Shown piece by piece: positions 1 to 10,601 of a DNA stretch of 58,826 bases; the first letter of the stretch is position 1, and each line of letters begins with the position of its first letter. This stretch comes from Xenorhabdus innexi (GTDB lineage Bacteria; Pseudomonadota; Gammaproteobacteria; Enterobacterales; Enterobacteriaceae): positions 1 to 58,826 of the forward strand of contig NZ_NIBU01000022.1 in assembly GCF_002632485.1 (NCBI RefSeq), read 5' to 3'. Both the position numbers and the translations under genes were made by a program. The notes under the pieces were generated by a model. That model saw nothing but the letters and a program-made list of their open reading frames with translations. It did no database searches and had not been told where the DNA came from.

Positions 1-99
1 TGGTCCCACCTGACCCCATGCCGAACTCAGCAGTGAAACGCCGTAGCGCCGATGGTAGTGTGGGGTCTCCCCATGTGAGAGTAGGACACTGCCAGACAT
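1..99 (+). rRNA. rrf: 5S ribosomal RNA, 3' part
   Basis: The window opens inside a 5S rRNA gene. The sequence from the first base matches the enterobacterial 5S from its first conserved helix onward (CCGAACTCAGCAGTGAAACG, then the GATGGTAGTGTGGGG arm) and ends with the closing-stem strand CTGCCAGACAT. About the first 20 bases lie outside the window. A tRNA-Asp gene follows, as at the end of the E. coli rrnH operon. Confidence 0.97.
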
Positions 100-151
100 T
101 AAATTAAATCACGTTGCCCGCCCAAAAGGCAGCCTGAGAAAGAAATTCGGT

Positions 152-228
152 GGTGCGGTAGTTCAGTTGGTTAGAATACCGGCCTGTCACGCCGGGGGTC
201 GCGGGTTCGAGTCCCGTCCGCACCGCCA
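152..228 (+). tRNA. aspU: tRNA-Asp (anticodon GTC)
   Basis: This is a 77-base cloverleaf with the CCA end encoded. The acceptor stem GGTGCGG pairs with CCGCACC, the anticodon GTC is at 186-188, and the T-arm reads GGGTTCGAGTCCC. It sits just downstream of 5S, as aspU does in E. coli rrnH, so it is probably transcribed as the distal tRNA of the rRNA operon. The symbol is assigned by synteny. Confidence 0.97.
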
Positions 229-242
229 CCGATTTAGAGAAG

Positions 243-270
243 CCCCTGAGAGAAATCTCAGGGGTTTTTT
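243..270 (+). terminator. Rho-independent terminator of the rRNA operon
   Basis: The arms CCCCTGAGA (243-251) and TCTCAGGGG (256-264) pair perfectly around a GAAA tetraloop and are followed by six T residues. It lies 15 bases after tRNA-Asp and should end the rrn-tRNA transcript. Confidence 0.93.
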
Positions 271-524
271 CTATATCTGATATATTTATCAGGATATTGA
301 TTCGATTCTAAATCAGCCCTTCTGTATTCTGTATACTCGAATATTGTAATATCTCCTCATCATAAGTTTATTATCAGAGCGTTACTTTTTAGTAAATGGA
401 ATAGATTTTATGTATAAAATCTATACTGATACTTGCCCTTATAGCTCATACTTTGTTTTTAGCGCCAAGGATTGCAATCAATTATAGAGATGTCATATTA
501 ATGAAAGTGCTGCGTTAAGGTCGG
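271..524. other. AT-rich spacer between the rRNA operon and yafD
   Basis: I see no gene or convincing RNA here. In E. coli dkgB and yafC lie between aspU and yafD; both are absent from this spot. Promoter elements for yafD presumably lie here, but none stands out. Confidence 0.5.
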
Positions 525-1370
525 TTGGGGTGTAACTTGATAAGAAATAGGTATGTAAGAAGAGGTCGTGAGAAAAAAAATCTGTCTCAAAAAAACTATG
601 CAGTAAGATATGTTGCAGGGCAGCCTGTAGAGCGAGTTTTTCCTACTTCTAAGCGATTGCTTGAGGAAGCACTCTTACCATGTGGAGAACCATTTTTTGC
701 TGATAATAATGCGTTCTCTGTTGCTATTTGGAATATCCATAAACAGCAGCGCCCACGATGGCAAAATGTTTTATCTTCCTTAATTGAAAAAAGTGATCTT
801 ATCTTACTGCAAGAAGCGCAAACAACACCTGACCTACTGAAATTTATTACAGCCAGTGGTCTGGTTGCAGATCAGGTGCCTGCGTTTGCCATCCCTCAAC
901 ATCCATCAGGAGTGATGACTTTAGCCTCTTCTTCGCCTATTTATTGTTGTCCATTGAGGGAAAAAGAACCAATCATCAGGCTCTCTAAATCTTCTCTTAT
1001 TACTATGTATCCTTTAGCTGCTGAGCAACAGCTGATGGTGGTTAACGTACACGCTATTAACTTCAGCCTTGGGATTGACGTTTATAGCCGACAATTAGAT
1101 AACATTGGCATCTATATTAATTTGCATGATGGGCCGGTGATATTCGCTGGTGATTTTAATGCGTGGAGTCGTCGTCGATTTAGAGTGTTGGAGCGTTTTG
1201 CGCAGCGTATGGGGCTCAAAGAAGTCTATTTTAATGATGATCATAGAACAATTGTATTTGGTAAACCGTTAGACTTTGTTTTTTATCGTGAATTAACTGT
1301 CCAGAGCGCAACTGTTTTAACAACCATCGCTTCTGATCATAATCCGCTGATTGTCAGGTTTTCGTTATAA
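525..1370 (+). CDS. yafD: YafD-type endonuclease/exonuclease/phosphatase family protein
   Basis: Close match to E. coli YafD (UPF0294). The fold's catalytic elements are visible: N70, E97 in LLQEAQT, D210/N212 in GDFNAWSRR, and D271/H272 in SDHNPL. The biochemical substrate is not known to me. The start is uncertain. The frame as given opens with TTG at 525, after a weak AAGG at 517-520. E. coli YafD begins with MRKNTYAMRYV, and the similar start here (GTG at 568, then AGA AAA AAA) is one base out of frame across an eight-A tract at 573-580. No in-frame ATG precedes the conserved part. Its position after aspU matches the E. coli rrnH neighbourhood. Confidence 0.9.
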   Translation: MGCNLIRNRYVRRGREKKNLSQKNYAVRYVAGQPVERVFPTSKRLLEEALLPCGEPFFADNNAFSVAIWNIHKQQRPRWQNVLSSLIEKSDLILLQEAQTTPDLLKFITASGLVADQVPAFAIPQHPSGVMTLASSSPIYCCPLREKEPIIRLSKSSLITMYPLAAEQQLMVVNVHAINFSLGIDVYSRQLDNIGIYINLHDGPVIFAGDFNAWSRRRFRVLERFAQRMGLKEVYFNDDHRTIVFGKPLDFVFYRELTVQSATVLTTIASDHNPLIVRFSL

Positions 1371-1429
1371 AGTACGAGAATAACCAAGTGTGAGGGAAAA
1401 AATGAAAAGTGGAAAAGGATGCAAAGAGC

Positions 1430-1457
1430 AAAACGCCAGAAATTTTTCCGGCGTTTT
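1430..1457. terminator. Bidirectional terminator between yafD and the permease
   Basis: AAAACGCC (1430-1437) pairs with GGCGTTTT (1450-1457). The A and T tracts flanking the GC core allow it to work in both directions for these two convergent genes. Confidence 0.8.
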
Positions 1458-1468
1458 AGAGGTAAGCT

Positions 1469-2854
1469 TTATTGATTAGAACGATGAGACACAGCAACTT
1501 TTTTCTTTATACTGAGAAAATACGCAAGAATCAGGATAATCACCCAGCCAGACCCAATGTATAAAGCATCTCTTGTTTGCTCGAAAAAGCCGAGTAGCAG
1601 GATAATTGCACTCATAAAAACAATCGTAATGACGGGAGCAATTGGCCACATTGGTACCGGAAATTTCAAGCCTTTGACGTCTTCTGCACTCATTTTACGG
1701 CGCATAGCCACATGAGAAAGCAGGATCATTAACCATACCCAGACCGTGGCAAATGTAGCGACGGATGCAATAAGAATAAAGATATTCTTGGGAAGCCACC
1801 AATTTAATATTACACCGAGCAGCAGAACAGAAATCATGACCAGAACTGTCATCCACGGCACCCCATTACGGGTCAGTTTTTTAAATGCCTCAGGTGCCTG
1901 ACCTTCCTGAGCCATACCATACATCATTCGTCCAGCTCCAAAAATATCGCTGTTGATGGCAGAAATAGCAGCAGTAATAACAACAGCATTCAGAATATGT
2001 GCAGCCGCACTAATTTTCAGATCAGCAAAAATCTGTACAAACGGGCTTCCGTTCTGACCAATCTGATCCCACGGATAGATACACATCAGGATACATAAGG
2101 TAAGAACATAGAAGATTAAAATACGGAATGGGACTGCATTAATTGCTTTAGGTATTGTTTTTGCGGGATCTTTCGCTTCACTGGCGGTAATTCCAATGAC
2201 TTCTATTCCGCCGAACGCAAACATTACAATGGCAAATGAGGCGATCACACCGCTAATGCCATGTGGCATAAAACCGCCATGTTCCCATAAATTAGCGATC
2301 CCTGTGGCATGCTCTGTTGTCTGACCGAAACCAAAGAACATAATGAACAGGCCACCCACGATCATGGCGATAATGGCAATGACTTTGACGATAGAAAGCC
2401 AGAATTCCATTTCACCGAAAATCTTCACATGGCATAGATTAAGTGCACCAATAAAACAGACGATACCCAAAACCCAAACCCATTGATCAACATGGGGGAA
2501 CCAAAATTTCATATACAAGCCGAATGCAGTGATATCAGCAAGGCAGACAAATAGCATCTCAAGAACATAGAGCCAGCCTGTCAGGAAACCGGCTAATGGC
2601 CCCAGATAATGACTGGCATATTGAGAAAAGGAACCGGAAACAGGATGATGAACGGCCATTTCGCCGAGTGCCCTCATCACCATAAATACGGCAGCACCAC
2701 CAATTAAATATGCCAGCAATACAGCCGGTCCTGCTTGCTGTATTGCTGCTGCTGAGCCATAAAACAGCCCTGTGCCTATTGCGGAGCCTAAAGCCATGAA
2801 GCGGATATGCCTCACACTCAGACCCTTTTTAAGCTGGTTTTCATTGTCTTGCAT
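1469..2854 (-). CDS. proY: ProY-like amino acid permease (APC superfamily)
   Basis: A 461-residue inner-membrane protein with about 12 hydrophobic segments. It aligns along its whole length with E. coli ProY (cryptic proline-specific permease), starting from the shared N-terminal stretch [20 protein letters not shown]. The GSAIGTGLF segment is the APC substrate-site loop. It should import an amino acid with protons. Proline is inferred from ProY, and aromatic or histidine uptake by AroP/HutT-type relatives cannot be excluded. It starts with ATG at 2854 after a weak GGGA. It diverges from queE across a region with three tandem repeats (2888-2942). Confidence 0.85.
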   Translation of the reverse strand: MQDNENQLKKGLSVRHIRFMALGSAIGTGLFYGSAAAIQQAGPAVLLAYLIGGAAVFMVMRALGEMAVHHPVSGSFSQYASHYLGPLAGFLTGWLYVLEMLFVCLADITAFGLYMKFWFPHVDQWVWVLGIVCFIGALNLCHVKIFGEMEFWLSIVKVIAIIAMIVGGLFIMFFGFGQTTEHATGIANLWEHGGFMPHGISGVIASFAIVMFAFGGIEVIGITASEAKDPAKTIPKAINAVPFRILIFYVLTLCILMCIYPWDQIGQNGSPFVQIFADLKISAAAHILNAVVITAAISAINSDIFGAGRMMYGMAQEGQAPEAFKKLTRNGVPWMTVLVMISVLLLGVILNWWLPKNIFILIASVATFATVWVWLMILLSHVAMRRKMSAEDVKGLKFPVPMWPIAPVITIVFMSAIILLLGFFEQTRDALYIGSGWVIILILAYFLSIKKKVAVSHRSNQ

Positions 2855-2887
2855 TCGTTAATCCCATCTATCTTTCATGCCAGAGCG

Positions 2888-2942
2888 TATTTTCAGGCAT
2901 ACAATGCTATTTCAGGCATATGCTATTTCAGGTATACAATGC
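2888..2942. repeat. Three imperfect tandem repeats in the proY-queE divergent promoter region
   Basis: The unit TATTTCAGGCATACAATGC occurs about three times in a row. Copy 1 starts near 2889 with an extra T, copy 2 (2908-2923) lacks three bases, and copy 3 (2924-2942) has GT for GC. The array lies 34 bases upstream of the permease start codon, so a regulator-binding array or a slippage-expanded sequence are both possible. Confidence 0.7.
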
Positions 2943-3058
2943 CCTGTCTGGTGTCAGATACCAGCAAAAGCAACCTGATACGATACCATAAAGATGGATG
3001 TCCGCGGGATAGATATCTGTAATAATAACGGGCAGTTTATTAAAACCAGAGTTTTTTT

Positions 3059-3730
3059 ATGATTTACCCAATAAATGAAATGTTTCAGACTTTGCAGGGA
3101 GAGGGAGTATTTACTGGTGTTCCTGCTGTTTTCATACGATTACAGGGATGTCCGGTAGGATGCAGTTGGTGTGATACCAAGCATACTTGGGAAAAAGAAG
3201 CTGATAAGCAGCAGACGATGGAGAACATACTGGTAAAAACGCAGGATAGCGATACATGGGGCGTTGCCACTCCACAGCAGATCATTAACTTGTTCGCTCG
3301 TCAGGGGTATACCGCTCGTCATATCGTCATTACTGGCGGCGAGCCGTGTTTGTATGATTTACGTCCTCTGACGGAAGCACTGGAAAACGCAGGTTATCAG
3401 TGTCAGATAGAAACGAGTGGCACACACGCGATCCTCTGTTCTGACAACACTTGGGTAACCGTCTCTCCAAAAGTGAAAATGCGGGGCGGATACAAAGTGT
3501 TGCCTGAAGCGATGAACCGCGCAAATGAAATTAAACACCCTGTCGGGCGTGAGCGCGATATTGAGTCATTGGATGATCTACTGACTATGCTGGATGAGAG
3601 TAATAAGCCGGTTATTGCCTTACAGCCTATCAGTCAGAAAGAAGAAGCAACCCGCTTATGTATTGAAACCTGCATTGCCCGTAACTGGCGTTTTTCGATG
3701 CAGACACACAAATACTTAAATATCGCCTGA
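3059..3730 (+). CDS. queE: 7-carboxy-7-deazaguanine synthase QueE
   Basis: A radical-SAM enzyme that contracts 6-carboxy-tetrahydropterin to 7-carboxy-7-deazaguanine in the pathway to the queuosine tRNA base. It has 223 residues, the same as E. coli QueE. The N-terminus MIYPINEMFQTLQGEG is typical. The 4Fe-4S site is C31, C35 and C38 in CPVGCSWCDTKHTW, and the SAM-binding segment ITGGEPCLY is present. The next enzyme upstream in the pathway, QueD, is encoded convergently just downstream, so both steps sit together although they are not co-transcribed. Confidence 0.96.
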   Translation: MIYPINEMFQTLQGEGVFTGVPAVFIRLQGCPVGCSWCDTKHTWEKEADKQQTMENILVKTQDSDTWGVATPQQIINLFARQGYTARHIVITGGEPCLYDLRPLTEALENAGYQCQIETSGTHAILCSDNTWVTVSPKVKMRGGYKVLPEAMNRANEIKHPVGRERDIESLDDLLTMLDESNKPVIALQPISQKEEATRLCIETCIARNWRFSMQTHKYLNIA

Positions 3731-3757
3731 TGTGCATTTGGTACTTGCTTATTGTGC

Positions 3758-3784
3758 ATTCAGCACCAAAATTTGGTGCTGAAT
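3758..3784. terminator. Perfect palindrome between convergent queE and queD
   Basis: The 13-base arms ATTCAGCACCAAA and TTTGGTGCTGAAT flank a single central A. The palindrome lies 28 bases after the queE stop and 3 bases from the queD stop. There is no long T run, so its role as a shared terminator is inferred from position. Confidence 0.6.
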
Positions 3785-3787
3785 GTC

Positions 3788-4150
3788 TTACTCTCCACGA
3801 TAGATACAACCGGCGCTACAGGTTTCCTTAACCATAACGGCACTGAGCTGTGGCAAAGCAGGCTGTACCTCTTTCCAGATCCATTTAGCCAGCACTTCGC
3901 TGGTTGGGTTTTCCAGACCGGGGATCTCATTGAGATAATTGTGATCCAGTCGTTCCCAAATCGGCTTAAAGGCCGCTTTCACATCGGCAAAGTCCATGAG
4001 CCATCCGCTATGAGGATCAATCTCACCGGTGATTTCCAGACGAACCATAAATGAATGCCCATGCAAACGGCCACACTTATGTCCTTCAGGAACATGTGGC
4101 AGGCGATGCGCCGCTTCAAATTGAAAATCTTTAAAGATGGTAGTGCTCAT
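3788..4150 (-). CDS. queD: 6-carboxytetrahydropterin synthase QueD
   Basis: Converts 7,8-dihydroneopterin triphosphate to 6-carboxy-tetrahydropterin, the substrate of QueE. It has 120 residues counted from ATG at 4150. The zinc ligands H15, H30 and H32 and the catalytic C26 are visible in FEAAHRLP and [10 protein letters not shown]. An ATG seven codons upstream (4171) is possible, but the chosen start has AGGAAA eight to ten bases before it and matches the E. coli N-terminus MSTTLFKDF. It diverges from cysJ, the same neighbour as in E. coli. Confidence 0.95.
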   Translation of the reverse strand: MSTTIFKDFQFEAAHRLPHVPEGHKCGRLHGHSFMVRLEITGEIDPHSGWLMDFADVKAAFKPIWERLDHNYLNEIPGLENPTSEVLAKWIWKEVQPALPQLSAVMVKETCSAGCIYRGE

Positions 4151-4407
4151 AATACTTTTTCCTGAATTCAAAAGGCCGGCTATTCTACCTGAACTTTCGC
4201 TCCGAACGTGATTTTTCTGTAGAAATAAAATCCAGCGTTTAACAACTTTATCGATATATTAAATCTGTAAATAAAGTTAGGTAATTTAGTTATTAGATAT
4301 TGCTAACCTTTCTTTAATTCCAATGCCTGTTCTGGGATAACCTTATGATTAATCCATGTTTGTGACTGCTAATCATGGGAATCGGCTATAGCAAAGGGCA
4401 CCGGATA

Positions 4408-6225
4408 ATGACTGCAAAACCACCTTCAACTGCACTACTACCTGTTTCTCAGGAACAACTGTCACGCCTGCAATCAGAGGTCAGTGATTTTTCTCCGCAC
4501 CAACTCGCTTGGTTATCGGGCTATTTTTGGGGAATGTTAAACACTCAACCGAAAACCGATACGGTTCCATCCGTATCAAACTCGCCTGAGTCTGAACAGG
4601 AAACAGTGACACTGATCTCCGCTTCTCAGACGGGTAATGCAAGACGTCTGGCAGAGCAACTCAGAGATGGCTTATTGGTGCATAACTTGAGTGTGAACTT
4701 AATTAATGCCGGTGATTATAAATTCAAACAGATCGCAAAAGAGCGGGTGTTGATTATTATTGCATCGACACAGGGTGAGGGTGAACCAGCCGAAGAAGCC
4801 GTAGCACTCCATAAATACCTGCACTCCAAAAAAGCAGCATCAATGAAAGAGACGGTTTACGCGGTATTTGGTTTAGGGGATACCTCTTATGAACATTTCT
4901 GCCAGTCAGGTAAAGATTTCGATCACCGCTTGAATGAATTAGGCGCGCAGAGACTACTGGATAGAATTGATGCTGACGTGGAATATCAGGATATTGCAGC
5001 CCAGTGGTGCCAACAACTGACAGATATCCTTAAACAGCGCTTACCGGCCCAGACAAACAGCACAATAGCGGCAACATCGGCAGAAGTAATCGGTAGTACA
5101 GCCATTACCAACAATTATACCAAAGAAGCTCCGTTAACGGCTTCTCTGCTGGTCAACCAGAAAATTACCGGACGCGCATCTGATAAAGATATCCGGCATA
5201 TTGAAATTGATCTGGGGGATTCAGGTTTACGTTATCAGCCCGGTGATTCACTGGGAGTTTGGTTTGAAAACGATCCGGCATTGGTGGATGAATTGCTCGG
5301 CCTGCTTCATCAGGAAGGAACGGAATCTGTTACCGTGCATGGAAAACCGCTTGCTTTGCGTGAAGCTCTGACTGGCTATCTTGAATTGACGCAAAACACA
5401 GGGGTCATTGTCGAAAAATATGCAGCTCTGACGAAAGATGAAAAATTGCTTGCTTTGATTACTGATAAATCAGCACTACAGCAATACGCACAAAAAACAC
5501 CTATTGTGGATATGGTCAGGCAGACCGCTCAACAACCCGATGCCCAGCAATTTATCGATCTATTACGTCCATTAACGCCACGTCTATATTCTATTTCCTC
5601 CTCGCAGGATGAAGTTGAAAATGAAGTACATATTACAGTGGGTGTAGTTCGTTATGACATAGACGGTCGGGCTCGTACCGGTGGGGCATCAGGGTATCTG
5701 GCTGATCGGCTACAGGAGGATGACAATATTCGTGTCTTTATCGAGCATAACGATAATTTCCGCTTACCTGCCAATCCACAAACTCCGGTCATCATGATTG
5801 GACCCGGCACCGGTATAGCTCCATTCAGGGCATTCTTACAACAACGGGATAATCAGGGTGCAGAAGGTAAAAACTGGTTGTTCTTTGGCAATCCTCATTT
5901 TGTAGAAGATTTTTTGTATCAGGTGGAATTCCAGCGTTATGTCAAAGAGGGGTTACTAACCCGTATTGATTTAGCGTGGTCACGGGATCAGGCGCATAAA
6001 GTTTATGTGCAGGACAAACTGCGCGAGCAGGGTAAGGAAATCTGGCGCTGGATCAGTGAAGGGGCACATTTATACATCTGTGGCGATGCCAATCGTATGG
6101 CGAAAGATGTAGAACAGGCATTGCTGGATATCATTTCACAGCAGGGTGGAATGGATGCTGAACAGGCCGATGAATTCTTAAGTGAACTGCGCCTTGAACG
6201 TCGTTATCAGAGAGATGTTTACTAG
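4408..6225 (+). CDS. cysJ: Sulfite reductase [NADPH] flavoprotein alpha subunit
   Basis: Passes electrons from NADPH through FAD and FMN to the CysI haemoprotein, reducing sulfite to sulfide in the cytoplasm. It has 605 residues from ATG 4408 (E. coli 599). The flavodoxin domain is at about 60-200 with [10 protein letters not shown], followed by the FAD-binding domain with RLYSISSS. The NADPH domain carries [12 protein letters not shown] and CGDANRM, and the end ERRYQRDVY is conserved. An in-frame ATG at 4375 would add 11 residues, but the E. coli protein aligns from 4408. It is first of cysJIH. The 257-base gap to queD should hold the CysB-dependent promoter, which I could not define by eye. 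Confidence 0.96.
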   Translation: MTAKPPSTALLPVSQEQLSRLQSEVSDFSPHQLAWLSGYFWGMLNTQPKTDTVPSVSNSPESEQETVTLISASQTGNARRLAEQLRDGLLVHNLSVNLINAGDYKFKQIAKERVLIIIASTQGEGEPAEEAVALHKYLHSKKAASMKETVYAVFGLGDTSYEHFCQSGKDFDHRLNELGAQRLLDRIDADVEYQDIAAQWCQQLTDILKQRLPAQTNSTIAATSAEVIGSTAITNNYTKEAPLTASLLVNQKITGRASDKDIRHIEIDLGDSGLRYQPGDSLGVWFENDPALVDELLGLLHQEGTESVTVHGKPLALREALTGYLELTQNTGVIVEKYAALTKDEKLLALITDKSALQQYAQKTPIVDMVRQTAQQPDAQQFIDLLRPLTPRLYSISSSQDEVENEVHITVGVVRYDIDGRARTGGASGYLADRLQEDDNIRVFIEHNDNFRLPANPQTPVIMIGPGTGIAPFRAFLQQRDNQGAEGKNWLFFGNPHFVEDFLYQVEFQRYVKEGLLTRIDLAWSRDQAHKVYVQDKLREQGKEIWRWISEGAHLYICGDANRMAKDVEQALLDIISQQGGMDAEQADEFLSELRLERRYQRDVY

Positions 6226-6240
6226 CGAGAGATGTTTACT
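6210..6240 (+). repeat. 17-base tandem duplication over the cysJ stop codon
   Basis: GAGAGATGTTTACT occurs at 6210-6223 and again at 6227-6240, a period of 17. The first copy encodes the conserved end of CysJ up to its TAG stop (6223-6225). The second copy is untranslated and looks like a recent slippage or duplication product. Confidence 0.8.
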
Positions 6241-6300
6241 GGTACTGGTAAAAGTAACGAAAAACTGTAAACAATAAAAACCAACGGGCAATGGAACACA

Positions 6301-8037
6301 ATGAGCAATAATAATGAAAAGCAAGGTCCTTTGATTGTTGAAGGTAAACTCGCTGACAGTGAACGCATGAAGTTAGAAAGTAACTACTTACGTGGAACGA
6401 TCAGCGAAGATCTAAAAAATGGGCTGACAGGCGGGTTTGAAGGCGATAATTTTCTTCTCATTCGTTTCCACGGTATGTATCAGCAGGATGATCGTGACAT
6501 CAGGGCTGAACGTGCAGAACAAAAACTGGAACCCCGCCATGCAATGATGCTGCGCTGCCGCCTCCCGGGAGGTATTATTACTCCCCGTCAATGGCTGGGC
6601 ATCGATCGGTTTGCGACAGAAAGCACGCTTTATGGCAGTATCCGGCTGACTAATCGTCAGACATTCCAGTTCCATGGCATTCTAAAAAACAACGTCAAAC
6701 CGGCGCACCAATTACTGGCTCAAATGGGGCTGGATTCTCTGGCAACAGCCAATGATGTTAACCGCAACGTATTATGCACCTCTAACCCTGTACAGTCGGC
6801 TTTGCACCAGCAGGCTTATGAGTGGGCGAAAAAAATATCCGAACACCTTCTGCCCCGTACTAACGCTTACGCTGAGATCTGGCTGGATAAAGAAAAGATC
6901 GCTACAACTGATGAAGAGCCGATCCTCGGCAAAACCTATTTACCACGTAAATTCAAAACATCCGTCGTGATCCCGCCACAAAATGATGTCGATCTGCATG
7001 CTAATGATATGAATTTCGTTGCTATCGCAGAGAATGATCAGCTGATCGGCTTTAACGTGCTGGTGGGTGGCGGATTGGCTATGACTCACGGCGATAAAAA
7101 CACATTCCCGCGTTTGGCGAGTGAATTTGGTTACATTCCATTGGATCATACTTTAGCCGTTGCTGAAGCCATAGTGACAACACAGCGTGACTGGGGCAAC
7201 CGAACTGAGCGCAAAAACGCCAAAACCAAATATACCCTCGAACGTGTCGGCGTTGAGACTTTCAAACAAGAAGTTGAAAAGCGCGCTGGCGTGAAATTTG
7301 AGTCTATCCGTCCTTATGAATTTACCGGACGGGGAGATCAAATTGGCTGGTTAAAAGGTATTGATGATCAATGGCATCTGACCTTGTTTATTGAAAACGG
7401 TCGTTTGTTGGATTATCCGGATAAGCCATTGAAAACCGGTATGGCAGAAATTGCCAGAATTCACAAAGGTGATTTCCGACTGACTGCTAATCAAAACCTG
7501 ATTGTGGCGGGAGTGGCGGAAAGCGAAAAAGCACATATTGAAGCAATCGCCCGCGCTCATGGGTTGATTGATGACGGTGTGACTTCTCTGCGTCACCATT
7601 CTATGGCGTGCGTTTCATTTCCGACTTGCCCGTTGGCGATGGCGGAAGCTGAACGTTTCCTGCCAACTTTTGTTGATCATGTCGATGCTTTAATGGCAAA
7701 ACACGGTGTCAGTCATGAACACATTGTTCTGCGTGTAACGGGTTGCCCTAATGGCTGTGGCAGAGCGATGTTGGCAGAAATCGGGCTGGTGGGTAAAGCG
7801 CCAGATCGCTATAACCTGCATCTTGGCGGAAACCGCAATGGCAGCCGGATCCCTCGCATGTATCGGGAAAACATCACTTCTGCTGAAATTCTGACAATTT
7901 TGGATGAACTCATTGGTCACTGGGCAACAGAACGTCATGAAAATGAAGATTTCGGTGACTTCCTGATCCGAACCGACATTATCAAACCAGTCTTAAACTC
8001 AGCCGTCGATTTTTACGACTGGCAGGAGGCGGTATGA
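6301..8037 (+). CDS. cysI: Sulfite reductase [NADPH] haemoprotein beta subunit
   Basis: Carries the coupled siroheme and 4Fe-4S centre that performs the six-electron reduction of sulfite to sulfide. It has 578 residues (E. coli 570). The four cluster cysteines are C437, C443 ([11 protein letters not shown]), C482 and C486 (TGCPNGCGR), each three residues beyond their E. coli positions. The ATG follows a short leader after cysJ, and its end overlaps cysH as ATGA (8034-8037), implying translational coupling. Siroheme for this enzyme would come from CysG, encoded 1.1 kb downstream. Confidence 0.97.
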   Translation: MSNNNEKQGPLIVEGKLADSERMKLESNYLRGTISEDLKNGLTGGFEGDNFLLIRFHGMYQQDDRDIRAERAEQKLEPRHAMMLRCRLPGGIITPRQWLGIDRFATESTLYGSIRLTNRQTFQFHGILKNNVKPAHQLLAQMGLDSLATANDVNRNVLCTSNPVQSALHQQAYEWAKKISEHLLPRTNAYAEIWLDKEKIATTDEEPILGKTYLPRKFKTSVVIPPQNDVDLHANDMNFVAIAENDQLIGFNVLVGGGLAMTHGDKNTFPRLASEFGYIPLDHTLAVAEAIVTTQRDWGNRTERKNAKTKYTLERVGVETFKQEVEKRAGVKFESIRPYEFTGRGDQIGWLKGIDDQWHLTLFIENGRLLDYPDKPLKTGMAEIARIHKGDFRLTANQNLIVAGVAESEKAHIEAIARAHGLIDDGVTSLRHHSMACVSFPTCPLAMAEAERFLPTFVDHVDALMAKHGVSHEHIVLRVTGCPNGCGRAMLAEIGLVGKAPDRYNLHLGGNRNGSRIPRMYRENITSAEILTILDELIGHWATERHENEDFGDFLIRTDIIKPVLNSAVDFYDWQEAV

Positions 8038-8768
8038 GCCGGCCACATTTAGCTGAGTTACTGGCTTTTAAACCTGAGCAGCGCACGGAAGCGCTCGCTG
8101 AGATAAACCGGCAACTGGAACTACTGGATGCCCGCCAGCGCGTCTTATGGGCACTGGAGCATCTGCCCGGAGAACTCGTTCTTTCATCTAGTTTTGGTAT
8201 TCAGGCGGCAGTCTGCCTGCATCTGGTCACACAGGAGTACCCTGATATTCCGGTTATCCTGACGGATACTGGTTACTTGTTTCCAGAAACCTATCAATTT
8301 ATCGATAAGCTGGCTGACAAATTGAATCTGAACCTGAAAATATTTCGGGCAGAACAAGGCCCGGCGTGGCAGGAAGCGCGTTATGGCAAACTGTGGGAAC
8401 AGGGAGTAGAGGGTATTGAGCGTTATAACCAAATCAATAAAGTTGAGCCAATGAACCGCGCATTACAATCTCTGAATGCGCAGACATGGTTTGCAGGTTT
8501 GCGTCGCCAGCAATCAGAAAGCCGCGCTAACTTGCCGGTATTGGCAATTCAGCGTAACGTTTTCAAAATACTGCCAATCATTGATTGGGATAACCGAAAA
8601 GTACATCAATACCTGACTCAGCATGGCCTTGAATACCATCCACTGTGGGAACAAGGTTATCTTTCTGTAGGGGATACTCATACCACGCAAAAATGGGAGC
8701 CGGGCATGAGTGAAGAGCAAACCCGATTTTTCGGTTTAAAGCGTGAATGTGGATTGCATGAGGGATGA
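8034..8768 (+). CDS. cysH: Phosphoadenosine phosphosulfate (PAPS) reductase
   Basis: Thioredoxin-dependent reduction of PAPS to sulfite and PAP. It has 244 residues. The modified PP-loop region [11 protein letters not shown] and the C-terminal catalytic motif ECGLHEG with C239 are present. The extra cysteine pairs of the APS-reductase (4Fe-4S) type are absent, so this is the PAPS-specific class, which fits the presence of cysC. Last gene of cysJIH. No hairpin terminator is visible before the ERIC element that follows. Confidence 0.96.
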   Translation: MSRPHLAELLAFKPEQRTEALAEINRQLELLDARQRVLWALEHLPGELVLSSSFGIQAAVCLHLVTQEYPDIPVILTDTGYLFPETYQFIDKLADKLNLNLKIFRAEQGPAWQEARYGKLWEQGVEGIERYNQINKVEPMNRALQSLNAQTWFAGLRRQQSESRANLPVLAIQRNVFKILPIIDWDNRKVHQYLTQHGLEYHPLWEQGYLSVGDTHTTQKWEPGMSEEQTRFFGLKRECGLHEG

Positions 8769-8790
8769 ATTGTACCCTGAATTTTTTGTT

Positions 8791-8914
8791 ATACCCGTCA
8801 TCTTTCAAACTGCCTCTTTGTTGGCTGCGCTCATTTCCCCCAGTCACATAGTTACCTATGCTCCTGGGGACTCATTCTCTTGCCGCCGCGATGCAATTAA
8901 ATCTATAGGGTATA
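8791..8914. repeat. ERIC element (copy 1)
   Basis: About 124 bases of the enterobacterial repetitive intergenic consensus. It carries the conserved core CCAGTCACATAGTTACCTAT and TATA-type inverted ends (ATACCCGTC ... GGGTATA). The right arm has decayed (ATGCAATTAAATC). It lies in the 345-base gap between cysH and cysG, which otherwise holds only AT-rich DNA where the cysG promoter should be. Confidence 0.9.
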
Positions 8915-9113
8915 TAGGGAAATGAAGCATCAAAGAATAGCTATTTCCCTTGAATATTTTGCATATCGAGATTCTGTATGCTCATACAAAAACTGACCTT
9001 ATACGATTCAGGAACTAATAATTACTTTTTGACATTTCATAACCCTATCACAGCCTCATATATTCATCTCTTAGATAATTATTAATAAATTAAACTCTGG
9101 ATGGCATGTCATT

Positions 9114-10577
9114 GTGGATTACTTACCCTTATTCGTTGAGCTGAAATCACGTGCTGTTTTGTTGGTTGGAGGTGGTGAAGTCGCTTCCCGTAAGGCTGGT
9201 TTGTTATTGCGTGCGGGGGCGGCTTTAACAGTTGTTGCTCCTGAATTACATCCTGAACTGCAACAGCGCCATCAAAAAGGGGAGTTTGAATGGCGACAGG
9301 GAACATTCCACACGAATTATCTTGATGGTGTATTTCTGGTGCTGGCAGCGACTGATGATCACAGCCTGAACCAGTCTATTTTTGCTGAAGCCAATCGCCG
9401 CGCTATTTTGGTCAATGTGGTAGATGATCAGTCACTCTGTTCTGCTATTTTCCCTTCAATTATTGATCGTTCTCCGATTATGGTGGCGATCTCATCGGCC
9501 GGAAAATCACCGGTATTAACACGACTACTGCGGGAGAAACTGGAATCGCTGCTGCCTTTTCATCTCGGTGCGATGGCTGAAATTGCAGGTCGTTGGCGTG
9601 AGAAAGTAAAACAGAGCCTGAATTCTCTGCGTCAGCGACGTTACTTCTGGGAAAAAGCATTTAACGGGCATTTTGCCGCATTAGTTGCTAATGGGCAGTT
9701 ACAACAGGCAGAAGAGCAACTGGCTCAACAGATTGCTGATGAACAACAGAAACAGACCAGTAAGCAGGGAGAGCTGGTATTAGTCGGTGCAGGTCCCGGT
9801 GATCCGGGATTGTTAACATTGAAAGGATTACAGGTGATCCAGCAGGCCGATGTGGTGCTTTATGATCATCTGGTGAGTGATGAAATTCTCGAATTAGTTC
9901 GTCGCGATGCAGACAAAATTTGCGTAGGTAAGAGAGCAGGCAGTCACTCTGTTGCACAGGAAGAGACAAATGCCCTGATCGTCCGGCTGGCACATCAGGG
10001 GAAAAAAGTAGTTCGTCTGAAAGGAGGCGATCCCTTTATTTTTGGTCGTGGTGGAGAGGAGTTACAGGTTGCCGCATCCGCAGGTATTCCTTTTCAGGTT
10101 GTACCGGGGATTACGGCGGCGGTTGGAGCTTCAGCCTATGCGGGTATTCCTCTGACACACCGTGAACATTCCCAAAGTGTCACCTTTATTACCGGGCATT
10201 GTCGTGAAAATGGCAATGAACTGGACTGGCCCGCACTGGCACGGGGTAACCAGACACTGGCAATTTATATGGGGATCATCAAATCAGCCCTGATTAGCCA
10301 GAAACTGATTTCACACGGGCGGAATGCCAGTACACCGGTTGCCGTCATTGGCTGTGGAACCCGCGCTGAACAGCAGGTGTTGACCGGAACATTGTCCGAA
10401 CTGGAACAGTTGGCGCAGGATGCTCCATCGCCAGCATTGCTGGTGGTGGGAGAGGTAGCTCAGCTTCATCATCAATTAGCGTGGTTCGGGCAGCGAGCAG
10501 CTGACCATAAAAATCTGGCAGAACAAACACAATCTACTAAGTCGGCAAATCGCCCTGCTGTTGTTGATTTAGCATAA
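9114..10577 (+). CDS. cysG: Siroheme synthase (multifunctional CysG)
   Basis: Makes siroheme from uroporphyrinogen III. The N-terminal half is an NAD-dependent dehydrogenase/ferrochelatase (Rossmann GGGEVASRK near 20, SSAGKSP phospho-serine loop). The C-terminal half is a SAM uroporphyrinogen methyltransferase ([37 protein letters not shown]). The start is GTG at 9114, which gives the family N-terminus MDYLPLF. At 487 residues it is about 30 longer than E. coli CysG because of a C-terminal glutamine/serine-rich tail of unknown role. It heads cysG-cysD-cysN-cysC and supplies the cofactor of CysI. Confidence 0.96.
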   Translation: MDYLPLFVELKSRAVLLVGGGEVASRKAGLLLRAGAALTVVAPELHPELQQRHQKGEFEWRQGTFHTNYLDGVFLVLAATDDHSLNQSIFAEANRRAILVNVVDDQSLCSAIFPSIIDRSPIMVAISSAGKSPVLTRLLREKLESLLPFHLGAMAEIAGRWREKVKQSLNSLRQRRYFWEKAFNGHFAALVANGQLQQAEEQLAQQIADEQQKQTSKQGELVLVGAGPGDPGLLTLKGLQVIQQADVVLYDHLVSDEILELVRRDADKICVGKRAGSHSVAQEETNALIVRLAHQGKKVVRLKGGDPFIFGRGGEELQVAASAGIPFQVVPGITAAVGASAYAGIPLTHREHSQSVTFITGHCRENGNELDWPALARGNQTLAIYMGIIKSALISQKLISHGRNASTPVAVIGCGTRAEQQVLTGTLSELEQLAQDAPSPALLVVGEVAQLHHQLAWFGQRAADHKNLAEQTQSTKSANRPAVVDLA

Positions 10578-10601
10578 AGAATAATTAATGGGAGAACATT
10601 A

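Noticed and set aside
2807-3022. 71-codon rightward frame between proY and queE
   Set aside because: It overlaps the proY start and translates the tandem repeats; no homology or ribosome site.
3752-4054. 100-codon rightward frame across queD
   Set aside because: Antisense to most of queD, whose protein is clearly conserved.
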